Shown here piece after piece: positions 55,625 to 63,905 of a DNA stretch of 64,000 nt. The position numbers and the translations under genes were made by a program. The DNA comes from an uncultured Lachnospiraceae bacterium (GTDB taxonomy: Bacteria; Bacillota; Clostridia; Lachnospirales; Lachnospiraceae): positions 496,001-560,000 of the forward strand of contig CAKXYI010000001.1 of NCBI GenBank assembly GCA_934899185.1. The letters are read 5' to 3'. Each line of letters starts with the position of its first letter. The stretch's first letter is position 1. Below the pieces are notes generated by a model. That model did not search any database. It was not told the DNA's origin and saw nothing but the letters and a program-made list of their open reading frames with translations.

Positions 55625-55765
55625 AGATTTGTATTCCTCCTATTATAATCCTGTAAAGTTAATATCATAATCTTATCACAAGCCTAGCATTTCGTATACA
55701 TTTTTCTTGTACATTTCTTTCTATTGTACTCCTGAAATATCCTTGAGTAATCTTAGCAAATCATA

Positions 55766-55783
55766 TGTCCCAAAAAAGGGACA
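55766..55783. repeat. REP-like hairpin at the right edge of the island
   Basis: Perfect inverted repeat TGTCCC-AAAAAA-GGGACA, followed by GTCACC. On minus it reads GGTGACTGTCCC before the loop, the kind of short palindrome associated with IS200/REP-type tyrosine transposases. No transposase gene is nearby. The rest of the gap 55625-55882 holds the regulator's promoter region and the spoVG terminator. Confidence 0.5.
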
Positions 55784-55820
55784 GTCACCAACATTCTTAA
55801 AACTTTAATTGAAAAATTAA

Positions 55821-55850
55821 ACGCAGGTCAAGGCTGCCCTCGACCTGCGT
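55821..55850 (-). terminator. Terminator of glgC-glgD-spoVG
   Basis: ACGCAGGTC / GACCTGCGT with an inner AGG/CCT pair, then TTAATTTTTC on minus, 32 bases after the spoVG stop. Confidence 0.88.
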
Positions 55851-55882
55851 TCATCCCCCATATACATTCCTATGCGGATCTT

Positions 55883-56155
55883 CTATACTGCTTCGCTATG
55901 TAACAACTCCTCGTTGTACTTTTGCAAGATCAGATTCTGGATCAGTTCTCTCGTAGAGGACTTGATCGGATGGGCAATGTCTTTATACTCGCCCTCGGCT
56001 GTCTTGCGGCTCGGCATGGCGATAAACATGCCTTTTTCACCCTCAATGATCTTGATATCATGGATCACAAATTCCTCGTCAATCGTAATGGATACCACAG
56101 CCTTCATCTTGCCTTCTTTTTCAATCTTACGAATTCGTACATCTGTAATCTGCAT
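55883..56155 (-). CDS. spoVG: Septation/sporulation regulator SpoVG
   Basis: A 90-residue nucleic-acid-binding protein. [51 protein letters not shown] and the C-terminal helix [14 protein letters not shown] are textbook SpoVG. In Firmicutes it affects septation, sporulation and many mRNAs. It begins 3 bases after glgD with GGGAGGGG before the ATG, so it is the third gene of the glgC-glgD-spoVG unit. In B. subtilis spoVG lies a few genes before pth; here the restriction-modification island separates spoVG from pth. Confidence 0.96.
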   Translation of the reverse strand: MQITDVRIRKIEKEGKMKAVVSITIDEEFVIHDIKIIEGEKGMFIAMPSRKTAEGEYKDIAHPIKSSTRELIQNLILQKYNEELLHSEAV

Positions 56156-56158
56156 ATC

Positions 56159-57298
56159 TTATCCCTCCCCATTTGTCTGGTGTGCTTCGTAACGTTTTTT
56201 CTTTTCGGAAACGATCTTGATCTGACCTTCGCCAACATACTTGCTGCCACTCAGCAGAGTCTCCGAACTCTCCACAATACAATTCTCAATATATACATTG
56301 TCACCGATATAGGCTCCATTCATAATGATGGAATTCTTGATGACACTGTTGTTGCCCACAAAAACTTTCTTGAACAGTACGGAATCTTCCACCGTACTGT
56401 TGATGATACAGCCACTCGCGATCAGGCTATTGCTGACCTTGGAACCTGCATTGTATTTGGCAGGCGGCAGATCATACGCCTTGGAGTAGATCTGCGGCTC
56501 CTGATGGAAGAAGTAATCGCGGATATCCTTTTTCAAAAAGTCCATATTGGTGCGATAGTAACTCTCCACGGATGCGATATTGCTCCAATAACCGTCCAGC
56601 ATATAGCCATAGATCTTTTTCAAACCCTTTTGGCGGATCAGGACATCGGTAACAAAATTGTAACGTCCCTCTTCATTGCTCTGCTCCAGTAACTCGATCA
56701 GAGTTCTACGACGGATCACATAAACACCGGTCGATACGATATCGGAATCTGCAACCATAGGCTTCTCATCAAACTCCAGAATCTTGCCTTCCATATCCAT
56801 CTTGACCAGACCAAAACGCTTTGGATCTTCCCATTCCGGCAACTTTGCGCAGACAACGGTAATGTCTGACTGCTTTTCGATGTGATACTCCAGGATCTCA
56901 TTGAAATCCATCTTTGATACACAGTCGCCACTGGCGATAACGACATACGGCTCATGGCGCTTCTTGAGGAAATCAATATTCTGCCACATGGCATCTGCAG
57001 TACCACGATACCACCAAGAGTTGTCTGAGGTGACGGTCGGTGTAAAGAGGAAAAGTCCTCCCTGCTTTCTACCGAAATTCCACCACTTGGAAGAATTGAG
57101 ATGCTCATTCAAAGACCGGGCATTGTACTGGCTCAGGACTGCCACTGTCTGAATGTTGGAATTGGTCATATTACTAAGTACAAAATCAATACAGCGATAA
57201 CTGCACGCTACCGACATTGCAGAAATGGCTCTTTTTTCTGAAAGGTTCTGCATTCTGCTGCTATTGCCACCCGCTAAAATAATTCCTAATGCTTTCAT
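56159..57298 (-). CDS. glgD: Glucose-1-phosphate adenylyltransferase, GlgD (regulatory) subunit
   Basis: A 379-residue protein of the GlgD type. The N-terminus [24 protein letters not shown] resembles the nucleotidyltransferase loop but lacks the GxGTRL-K pattern and catalytic residues of GlgC, so this is the non-catalytic partner. The fold continues with [15 protein letters not shown] near residue 96. Residues 285-365 form a left-handed beta-helix of hexapeptide repeats ([20 protein letters not shown]). It modulates the GlgC subunit in Firmicutes. The ATG overlaps the glgC stop by 4 bases. Confidence 0.93.
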   Translation of the reverse strand: MKALGIILAGGNSSRMQNLSEKRAISAMSVACSYRCIDFVLSNMTNSNIQTVAVLSQYNARSLNEHLNSSKWWNFGRKQGGLFLFTPTVTSDNSWWYRGTADAMWQNIDFLKKRHEPYVVIASGDCVSKMDFNEILEYHIEKQSDITVVCAKLPEWEDPKRFGLVKMDMEGKILEFDEKPMVADSDIVSTGVYVIRRRTLIELLEQSNEEGRYNFVTDVLIRQKGLKKIYGYMLDGYWSNIASVESYYRTNMDFLKKDIRDYFFHQEPQIYSKAYDLPPAKYNAGSKVSNSLIASGCIINSTVEDSVLFKKVFVGNNSVIKNSIIMNGAYIGDNVYIENCIVESSETLLSGSKYVGEGQIKIVSEKKKRYEAHQTNGEG

Positions 57299-58569
57299 GA
57301 TCTTTCACCTGCCTTAATGATGTATCCGCCGCTCGGAAGTGCTGCGTCCGGATAATCGTCCATTGTTGTCCTACCCTTGATGACTGTATTCTTTCCAATC
57401 TTTATATGTGGCGGAATCAAGGAATTTTCCCCGATCGTTGCCAATCCAAAGGCATAAATCTTTGCATTTAACTTGCTCTCGGCTTCTTCTCCTACACCGA
57501 TCTCATCGCCCTCACCGATCGTACAGTTCTCTGCGATGATTGCCTTTTCCACATAGGCATCCTTACCGATATAGGTATTTTTCATGATAATGGAATCCTT
57601 TAGCACGGCTCCCTCTTCTACAGTAACGCCGGCACCAAGCACACAGTTGGATACTTGTCCGTAAATCTGTGCTCCTGCACCAATGATCGAGCGTTCCACC
57701 ACTGCATCCTTTGCAATGTACTGAGGCTCGATAATGTCCTGCTTGGTGTAGATTTTCCAATATTCTTCGTATAAATTGAACTCCGGGATCAGATCGATCA
57801 ATTCCATATTGGCTTCCCAATAGGAGCCCAGTGTTCCGACATCTTTCCAATAATCATTAAATTCATAAGCAAACAGGCGCTTGCCCCCCTCATGACAATA
57901 AGGAATGATGTGCTTACCAAAATCACAGTTGCTCTGGTCTTTCATGGCAATCAAAGAATCCCGTAAGACCGGCCAACTAAATATGTAGATCCCCATAGAT
58001 GCCAGATTGCTTCTCGGATGTTCCGGCTTTTCCTCAAACTCCGTAATCTGCTTATCCTCGTCCGTCAAGACAACGCCAAAGCGGCTTGCTTCCTCCATAG
58101 GAACCGGTATAGCTGCGATCGTAACGTCCGCATTTTTTTGCTTGTGGAAATCCAGCATGGCCTCATAGTCCATCTTATAAATATGATCACCGGATAGGAT
58201 CAAAACATATTCCGGATTGTAACGCTCCATATATTTGAGGTTCTGGTAAATGGCATTTGCCGTTCCTGTATACCATTCACTCGTATCGCTCCTCTCATAT
58301 GGCGGTAGCACTGCCACGCCACCGTTGTTACGATCCAGATCCCACGGAATACCGATACCAATATGTGAATTCAGCACCAAAGGCTGGTACTGGGTTAAAA
58401 CGCCCACGGTATCAATCCCCGAATTAATACAATTACTCAGTGGGAAATCAATTATGCGGTACTTTCCCCCAAAGGACACCGCAGGTTTTGCCACGTCGGA
58501 AGTCAGCACTCCTAATCTGCTTCCTTGTCCACCCGCCAGAAGCATGGCAATCATCTCTTTGCGAATCAT
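57295..58569 (-). CDS. glgC: Glucose-1-phosphate adenylyltransferase (ADP-glucose pyrophosphorylase)
   Basis: A 424-residue enzyme that makes ADP-glucose for glycogen. [35 protein letters not shown] is represented by [13 protein letters not shown] (near residue 11) and [19 protein letters not shown] (near 27). [13 protein letters not shown] near 97, [15 protein letters not shown] near 125 (Asp of the metal site) and [10 protein letters not shown] near 175 are the other motifs. The C-terminal beta-helix begins near 300. First gene of the unit. With pgcA and the GH13 enzyme, it shows glycogen turnover in this organism. Confidence 0.96.
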   Translation of the reverse strand: MIRKEMIAMLLAGGQGSRLGVLTSDVAKPAVSFGGKYRIIDFPLSNCINSGIDTVGVLTQYQPLVLNSHIGIGIPWDLDRNNGGVAVLPPYERSDTSEWYTGTANAIYQNLKYMERYNPEYVLILSGDHIYKMDYEAMLDFHKQKNADVTIAAIPVPMEEASRFGVVLTDEDKQITEFEEKPEHPRSNLASMGIYIFSWPVLRDSLIAMKDQSNCDFGKHIIPYCHEGGKRLFAYEFNDYWKDVGTLGSYWEANMELIDLIPEFNLYEEYWKIYTKQDIIEPQYIAKDAVVERSIIGAGAQIYGQVSNCVLGAGVTVEEGAVLKDSIIMKNTYIGKDAYVEKAIIAENCTIGEGDEIGVGEEAESKLNAKIYAFGLATIGENSLIPPHIKIGKNTVIKGRTTMDDYPDAALPSGGYIIKAGERS

Positions 58570-58650
58570 AGTCTGTCACCTCACGTCTTTCCTCATGTCT
58601 GTCAACTTACTTTATAGCCTTCCTAAACTACAGGTGTAATTTGTATATAA

Positions 58651-58680
58651 AGTATAGCATATTGACTATTTTTTCTGCAA
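58651..58680 (-). promoter_or_regulatory. Promoter of glgC-glgD-spoVG
   Basis: TTGCAG, 18-base spacer, TATACT, 82 bases before glgC. It lies in the 333-base divergent gap 58570-58902, which also holds the murC promoter and AT-rich sequence with a small inverted repeat GGGAATATCATTCC near 58758, and nothing else I recognise. Confidence 0.6.
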
Positions 58681-58800
58681 CAATATTCCTAAATTCTTGT
58701 AATTTTCTGAAATTTTTTGGATAATTTATACAATTACGGGAATATCATTCCATATATCTCTCCTAAAATATGTTGATCCTGTCCAAAAAATGATAGGTTA

Positions 58801-58828
58801 TTGCAAATTAGGGAGAGAAAGTTATAAT
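58801..58828 (+). promoter_or_regulatory. Promoter of murC
   Basis: TTGCAA, 16-base spacer, TATAAT, 75 bases before the murC ATG. The leader contains an imperfect hairpin GTGAAAATC / GGATTTCAC (58835-58860). Confidence 0.65.
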
Positions 58829-58902
58829 AATAAGTGAAAATCTGCCCTGCGGATTTCACCAGCAGTATAATAAGAAATCAAAGAAAACGGACGGTCAAAA
58901 TT

Positions 58903-60279
58903 ATGTATACAATAGATTTTTCAAAACCAACTTCAGTACACTTTATCGGTATCGGCGGTATCAGCATGAGCGGACTTGCAGAAATCCTTTTAAAAGAGGG
59001 CTTTCGTGTATCTGGTTCTGACAGCAAGGAGTCTCCTCTGACCCAGCATCTGACAGAACTCGGCGCACAGATCGCATACCCACAGGCTGCTGCCAATATT
59101 CCGGGCGAGACCAGAATCATCGTCTATACGGCTGCCATCCATCCGGACAATCCGGAATTTGTCCGCGCCAAGGAATTAGGCCTACCTATGCTGACACGCG
59201 CACAGTTGCTTGGACAGATCATGGCTCACTATGCTCGTTCAATCGCCGTTGCCGGAACTCACGGCAAGACGACAACAACCTCTATGATCAGTCAGGTGCT
59301 CCTGTGCGGACAGGAAGATCCTACCATCTCTGTCGGTGGTATTTTAAAGGCAATCGGCAGCAACATCCATGTTGGCAGTTCTGACCTTTTCATCACAGAG
59401 GCCTGTGAGTACACCAACAGTTACCACTCTTTCTTCCCGAAATACAGCATTATTTTAAATATAGAAGCAGAACATCTGGATTTCTTCAAAGATCTGGCAG
59501 ATGTGCGTGCCTCTTTCCACAAGTTTGCCGGCAATACCAAGGCAGACGGGGCTTTGATCATCAATGGTGAGATTCCTGACTACCGAGAGATCACAGAAGG
59601 ACTTTCCTGCCAGGTCATTACCTTTGGCTTTACCGATGCCTGTGACTACTATCCGAAGGAAATCACTTATAACGAACTGGGTTGTGCCACTTTTACACCG
59701 GTACACAAGGGGGAGGAGCTTCCTCGCGTGTCCCTTTCCGTTCCGGGTCTGCACAATGTCGGCAATGCCCTTTCCTGCATTGCGCTTTGTCAGGATATGG
59801 ATCTTCCCTGGGCGCAGATCGCAGAAGGACTGCATCGTTTCGGTGGTGCTGACCGTCGTTTCCAATACAAGGGCAAGTTCCAGGGAGCGACCGTCATTGA
59901 TGACTATGCACATCACCCGACAGAGATCCGTGCATCTTTGAGTGCAGCGCAGAACTATCCGCACGAGCGTATCATATGCGTGTTCCAGCCACATACCTAT
60001 ACACGTACCAAGGCATTCTTATCTGATTTTGCAGATGCACTGTCCCTTGCAGATGTGGTCGTACTGGCTGATATCTATGCTGCAAGAGAGCAGGACATTT
60101 ACGGCGTAAGTTCCAGGGATATCCTGCATCTGCTTGAAGAAAAACATGTAGAATCCTATTACTTTCCTTCTTTTGCAGAGATCGAAGACTTTTTAAGAGA
60201 AAAATGTATGAACGGCGATTTGTTGATAACTATGGGTGCCGGAAACGTTGTAAATATTGGAGAAGACCTCTTAAAATAA
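58903..60279 (+). CDS. murC: UDP-N-acetylmuramate--L-alanine ligase
   Basis: A 458-residue Mur ligase adding the first amino acid of the wall peptide. N-terminal VHFIGIGGISMSGLAEILL (residues 11-29) binds UDP-MurNAc; the ATP loop is AVAGTHGKTTTTSMISQ near 112; EACEYTNSYHSFFPKYSIILNIEAEHLDFF near 170 and DDYAHHPTEIRASLSAA near 330 are the other signatures. I start it at 58903 (MYTIDFSKP); the frame is open further upstream but contains the promoter and leader. The wall-synthesis theme continues with murI, murA and the M15 peptidase elsewhere. After its stop comes the DnaA-box cluster. Confidence 0.96.
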   Translation: MYTIDFSKPTSVHFIGIGGISMSGLAEILLKEGFRVSGSDSKESPLTQHLTELGAQIAYPQAAANIPGETRIIVYTAAIHPDNPEFVRAKELGLPMLTRAQLLGQIMAHYARSIAVAGTHGKTTTTSMISQVLLCGQEDPTISVGGILKAIGSNIHVGSSDLFITEACEYTNSYHSFFPKYSIILNIEAEHLDFFKDLADVRASFHKFAGNTKADGALIINGEIPDYREITEGLSCQVITFGFTDACDYYPKEITYNELGCATFTPVHKGEELPRVSLSVPGLHNVGNALSCIALCQDMDLPWAQIAEGLHRFGGADRRFQYKGKFQGATVIDDYAHHPTEIRASLSAAQNYPHERIICVFQPHTYTRTKAFLSDFADALSLADVVVLADIYAAREQDIYGVSSRDILHLLEEKHVESYYFPSFAEIEDFLREKCMNGDLLITMGAGNVVNIGEDLLK

Positions 60280-60282
60280 GAG

Positions 60283-60426
60283 TTATCCACATAATCCACA
60301 ATTTTTGTGGGTAAGTTATCCCCACAGGATTGTGGATTATTTATGCCCTTAAGCCCGCTCTTTTTTGTACTTATCCACAAAAGTCAAGTTCCCGTCAGCC
60401 CTTGATTTTACTGGATTTGTGGATTA
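60283..60426 (+). promoter_or_regulatory. Cluster of seven DnaA boxes
   Basis: Perfect TTATCCACA at 60283-60291 and 60371-60379 (plus). One-mismatch boxes: TAATCCACA at 60292-60300 (plus), TTATCCCCA at 60316-60324 (plus), TTACCCACA on minus at 60306-60314, TAATCCACA on minus at 60331-60339 and 60418-60426. Seven in 144 bases, in a 213-base gap between murC and the DnaD gene, just before the latter's promoter. Confidence 0.85.
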
Positions 60427-60454
60427 CTTTTTTCTTCTCAACCCATATTTTATA

Positions 60455-60463
60455 TGCTATAAT
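60455..60463 (+). promoter_or_regulatory. Extended -10 promoter of the DnaD-DnaI unit
   Basis: TGCTATAAT, 30 bases before the ATG at 60493; no good -35. The nearest DnaA box ends 29 bases before it, so DnaA bound there could touch RNA polymerase. Confidence 0.6.
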
Positions 60464-60492
60464 TCTGATTGCTAATGAAGAGAGGTTATGGA

Positions 60493-61623
60493 ATGACAGA
60501 CATACAGATACATACTGCCACAAGTCAACAATCCACTTGTGTGTCAAATACATTTATAGATTGCTTTATGCCGGATGCCAGCGGCGAGTTCGTAAAGATC
60601 TATCTTTATCTGCTTCGGGTACTTTCCTCAGGCGATGGATATTTTAGTCCTTCTGCCATGGCGGACAAGTTCCATTACACGGAAAACGACATCCGCCGCG
60701 GACTTTCCTACTGGGAACAGATGCGTTTATTGCAATTAGAATACAACGATGCCAATCAACTGACAAGCATCTGTCTTTTAGAACCGGGGCGAAACGAGAA
60801 CAAGACTTCTGCACCTGCAGAGTCCTCTGCCACCATCAAGATGATGCTGCTTCCTTCTGACAGTCAGGACAAGCCTGTAGCAGACCCAAGCCTGCATCAG
60901 TCAAAGACAGAGGAAAAGGCTTTGCAGATCTCACCGGACGAGCCACGCCACTATTCGCCACGTCAGATCGCCGCTTTCAAAAAGCAGGATGATGTTGCCG
61001 AACTCCTCTATATCTCAGAACGTTATGTCGGGCATCCGCTCAACCTGACCGAGGTAGAAAAAATCCTCTTTTGGGCAGAGGGATTGCATTTTCCGGTTGA
61101 TATGATCGAGTATCTTGTGGAATACTGTGTAGAGAAGGGGCATCCAAACTTCCATTATATGAACAAGGTTGCCCTGAATTGGAAGGAAAGTGGAATCTCC
61201 TCTTTGCAGGAGGCCAAGGATTCCACCAACATCCATTCACAGTCTTACTATGCGATTATGAAAGCCTTTGGTATTTCCGGTCGTAATCTGACCGAACGTG
61301 AGACTGCTTTTATCAACAAATGGACAAGTTCTTATGGTTTCTCACTGGATATCATCCGCGAAGCATGTGAGCGCACGATTCGCAACACCGGTAAAGCCAA
61401 TTTTGAATATGCCGACTCCATTCTGGGCAGTTGGAGCAAAAAGGACATCCGTCGGTTGGATGACATCGCCCGCTTAGACGAGGCATTTGCTTCCACCAAG
61501 CAGGCAAAAGCGACTTCCGCTCCGGTCGCACGCACCAAGACCAACCGCTTCCATAATTTTGAACAGCGTCAATATGATGACGACTATTACGAAGCATTAG
61601 AACAACAATTACTGCGAAAGTAG
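60493..61623 (+). CDS. DnaD-family primosomal protein
   Basis: A 376-residue protein. Residues 1-95 form a winged-helix-like N-terminal domain (FVKIYLYLLRVLSSGDGYFS...). After an acidic linker come two DnaD-type helical domains: about residues 160-240 (VAELLYISERYVGHPLNLTE...HFPVDMIEYLVEYCV) and about 250-320 (ISGRNLTERETAFINKWTSS...ANFEYADSILGSW). The layout resembles B. subtilis DnaB/DnaD, which remodel origin DNA and bring in the helicase loader. I use the ATG at 60493, with GAGAGG 9 bases before it. It is followed after 11 bases by the loader gene and preceded by the DnaA-box cluster. Confidence 0.88.
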   Translation: MTDIQIHTATSQQSTCVSNTFIDCFMPDASGEFVKIYLYLLRVLSSGDGYFSPSAMADKFHYTENDIRRGLSYWEQMRLLQLEYNDANQLTSICLLEPGRNENKTSAPAESSATIKMMLLPSDSQDKPVADPSLHQSKTEEKALQISPDEPRHYSPRQIAAFKKQDDVAELLYISERYVGHPLNLTEVEKILFWAEGLHFPVDMIEYLVEYCVEKGHPNFHYMNKVALNWKESGISSLQEAKDSTNIHSQSYYAIMKAFGISGRNLTERETAFINKWTSSYGFSLDIIREACERTIRNTGKANFEYADSILGSWSKKDIRRLDDIARLDEAFASTKQAKATSAPVARTKTNRFHNFEQRQYDDDYYEALEQQLLRK

Positions 61624-61634
61624 AAGGGTGATCC

Positions 61635-62624
61635 ATGGCACTGACCAATGCACAATATGACTCGCTCATGCGGGAATACAACAATAAACAGATGCGCAAT
61701 CACCAGATCGTGATACAGCGTGAAGAAGAACTCTACCGGGCAGTTCCGGAATTGTCCCAGTTGGATGATGATGTCAGCCGCTTATCCGTTGAGAGCATAG
61801 ACAGACTTTTAAATGGCGACGCCGCCGGCTCTGCCACTCTCAAGGAAAAGTTAGGCGATATCCGCAAGCAGCGTGAGAGCCTTATCCAAGAGCATGGATA
61901 TCCTCTGGATTATCTGACACCGCCATATGATTGTCCACTTTGCCAAGATACCGGCTTTGTGGATGGCAAACGCTGCCACTGTTTTGTACAGGCATCCATT
62001 GATCTGGTCTATTCCCAGTCACATCTGGACAATATTTTAGACCAAGAGAACTTCGACGTTTTCTCTTTCGACTACTACTCCAAAGACATCCTAGATGCCA
62101 AGTCCGGGCTGTCTTCTTTGGATTTTGCTAAGGATGCCTATGAAACAGCACAGAATTTTGTGCAGAATTTTTCTACAGAAGGTGGTAATCTACTTCTGTA
62201 TGGTGATACGGGAACAGGTAAGACCTTTCTTTCCAACTGTATCGCTAAGTCTCTGTTAGATCAGGGACATTCTGTGATTTATTTTACAGCCTTCCAGTTT
62301 TTCGATATCTTTGAAAAAGATGTCTTTCAGAAAGATGAAGACGCAATGGAAGCTCATGAGCAAATATTCCAATGTGACTTGCTGATCATTGACGATCTGG
62401 GTACGGAATTTTCCAATTCCTTTACAACATCCCAGTTATTCCTATGTTTAAATGAGAGATTATTGCGTGGCAAATCCACTGTGATCTCTACCAATCTTTC
62501 CATGAAACAACTGCGCGAGATATATTCCGAACGTACATCTTCCCGCATTTTCAGCAATTATCAACCTTGTAAACTTTTTGGTGACGATATTCGCATCAAG
62601 AAAAAAATATCCAATAAATCATAA
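61635..62624 (+). CDS. DnaC/DnaI-like helicase loader ATPase
   Basis: A 329-residue AAA+ protein. The N-terminal 110 residues are helical and hold a cysteine cluster (CPLCQDTG near 97 and CHC near 110) that probably binds zinc, as in DnaI. The ATPase domain has LLLYGDTGTGKTFLSNCIAKSL (near 193), LLIIDDLGTEF (near 253) and the sensor NLSMKQLREIYSERTSSRI near the end (box VII Arg). It should load the replicative helicase onto DNA with the DnaD-family partner encoded just upstream. The two genes form one unit. Confidence 0.92.
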   Translation: MALTNAQYDSLMREYNNKQMRNHQIVIQREEELYRAVPELSQLDDDVSRLSVESIDRLLNGDAAGSATLKEKLGDIRKQRESLIQEHGYPLDYLTPPYDCPLCQDTGFVDGKRCHCFVQASIDLVYSQSHLDNILDQENFDVFSFDYYSKDILDAKSGLSSLDFAKDAYETAQNFVQNFSTEGGNLLLYGDTGTGKTFLSNCIAKSLLDQGHSVIYFTAFQFFDIFEKDVFQKDEDAMEAHEQIFQCDLLIIDDLGTEFSNSFTTSQLFLCLNERLLRGKSTVISTNLSMKQLREIYSERTSSRIFSNYQPCKLFGDDIRIKKKISNKS

Positions 62625-62646
62625 CAAACAAAGGAGTAAAAGATTC

Positions 62647-63828
62647 ATGCCAAACGAAGAAATCTGCTTAAAAGAAAGCACACCTGTAGGTACTTTGGGT
62701 ATCATCCCACTGGAGAGTTGTAAGGAACTCGGTGCCAAGGTCAACAATTATCTGGTGAATTGGAGGCAGGATCGCGATGCTGAGCATTACGATCACATCA
62801 CACTTGCCGGATACAAGAGTGATTCTTACATTGTAAAGGCTGCTGTTCCAAGATTTGGTTCCGGCGAAGCCAAGGGGTCCATATTACAGTCTGTCCGTGG
62901 ACTGGACATCTTTTTGATCGTAGATGTAACCAACTACAGCCTGACCTACTCTCTCTGTGGTCAGACCAATCATATGTCACCGGATGACCACTATTCTGAC
63001 TTAAAGCGTATCATCGCTGCCATCGAAGGAAAAGCAAAGAGAATTACGGTTATCATGCCATTCCTCTATGAAAGCCGTCAGCATAAGCGTTCATCCCGCG
63101 AGTCCCTCGACTGTGCTATTGCATTGCAGGAACTGATCAACATGGGTGTTGACAATATCATTACCTTTGATGCACATGATCCTCGTGTGCAGAACGCTAT
63201 CCCGCTTCATGGATTTGAAACTGTACAGCCTGCATACCAGTTTATCAAGAACATCTTAAAGAACGTGAAAGATATCCAGATCGACAACGATCACCTGATG
63301 ATCATCAGCCCGGATGAAGGTGGTACCAACCGTGCCGTTTACATGGCAGGCGTGCTTGGTGTAGATATGGGCATGTTCTACAAGAGACGTGATTACAGCA
63401 AGATCGTAGACGGACGTAACCCAATCGTTGCTCATGAGTTTCTGGGATCTTCCGTAGAAGGAAAGGACGTCATCATCGTTGATGATATGATCTCTTCCGG
63501 TGAGAGTATGATCGATGTAGCAACTGAATTAAAGAAGCGTAAAGCAAAGAGAATCTTCGTTGTGGCAACCTTTGGTCTTTTCACCAATGGTCTGGAAAAA
63601 TTCGATGAAGCCGTAGAAAAAGGCATCATCTACCGTGTTGTAACTACAAATCTTACCTATCAGACACCGGAACTTTTGAGCCGTCCTTACTATATCAACT
63701 GCGATATGAGCAAGTACATCGCTTATATCATCGATACTTTGAACCATGACTGCTCTATCTCCGGATTGTTGGATCCATACGAGCGTATCCACAAGGTCGT
63801 AAACAAATACAACAAAGGCGAGTTGTAA
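62647..63828 (+). CDS. Ribose-phosphate pyrophosphokinase (long, divergent type)
   Basis: A 393-residue PRPP synthetase homologue, about 75 residues longer than the usual 315-320. The PRPP-binding loop IIVDDMISSGESM is near residue 283 and the flexible-loop equivalent PFLYESRQHKRSSRES near 140. ITFDAHDPRVQNAI near 176 replaces the usual DLHAxQIQ. The last 60 residues end in LLDPYERIHKVVNKY. It should make PRPP for nucleotides, His and Trp, and for hpt in this window. I use the ATG at 62647, with AAGGAG 10 bases before it; the open frame before that overlaps the loader gene. It follows the loader by 22 bases. Confidence 0.88.
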   Translation: MPNEEICLKESTPVGTLGIIPLESCKELGAKVNNYLVNWRQDRDAEHYDHITLAGYKSDSYIVKAAVPRFGSGEAKGSILQSVRGLDIFLIVDVTNYSLTYSLCGQTNHMSPDDHYSDLKRIIAAIEGKAKRITVIMPFLYESRQHKRSSRESLDCAIALQELINMGVDNIITFDAHDPRVQNAIPLHGFETVQPAYQFIKNILKNVKDIQIDNDHLMIISPDEGGTNRAVYMAGVLGVDMGMFYKRRDYSKIVDGRNPIVAHEFLGSSVEGKDVIIVDDMISSGESMIDVATELKKRKAKRIFVVATFGLFTNGLEKFDEAVEKGIIYRVVTTNLTYQTPELLSRPYYINCDMSKYIAYIIDTLNHDCSISGLLDPYERIHKVVNKYNKGEL

Positions 63829-63850
63829 GATCTGTCCTTATAAGGCAAAT

Positions 63851-63886
63851 AAAGAAGGCATCCCGGATATGGGATGTCTTCTTTTT
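63851..63886. terminator. Bidirectional terminator after the PRPP synthetase gene
   Basis: AAGAAGGCATCCC / GGGATGTCTTCTT (one mismatch) with a 6-base loop, then TTTTTG on plus. The next gene converges on it. Confidence 0.9.
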
Positions 63887-63905
63887 GTCTGCACATTTAT
63901 TCTTT

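Noticed and set aside
50830..55882. Prophage or integrative element around the restriction-modification genes
   Set aside because: No integrase, transposase, replication or structural genes and no tRNA target are present; only a gene cassette with repeats at its borders.
60280..60492. The chromosomal replication origin itself
   Set aside because: The DnaA boxes fit, but dnaA, dnaN and rpmH are not near and no clear unwinding element is seen. I report a box cluster only.
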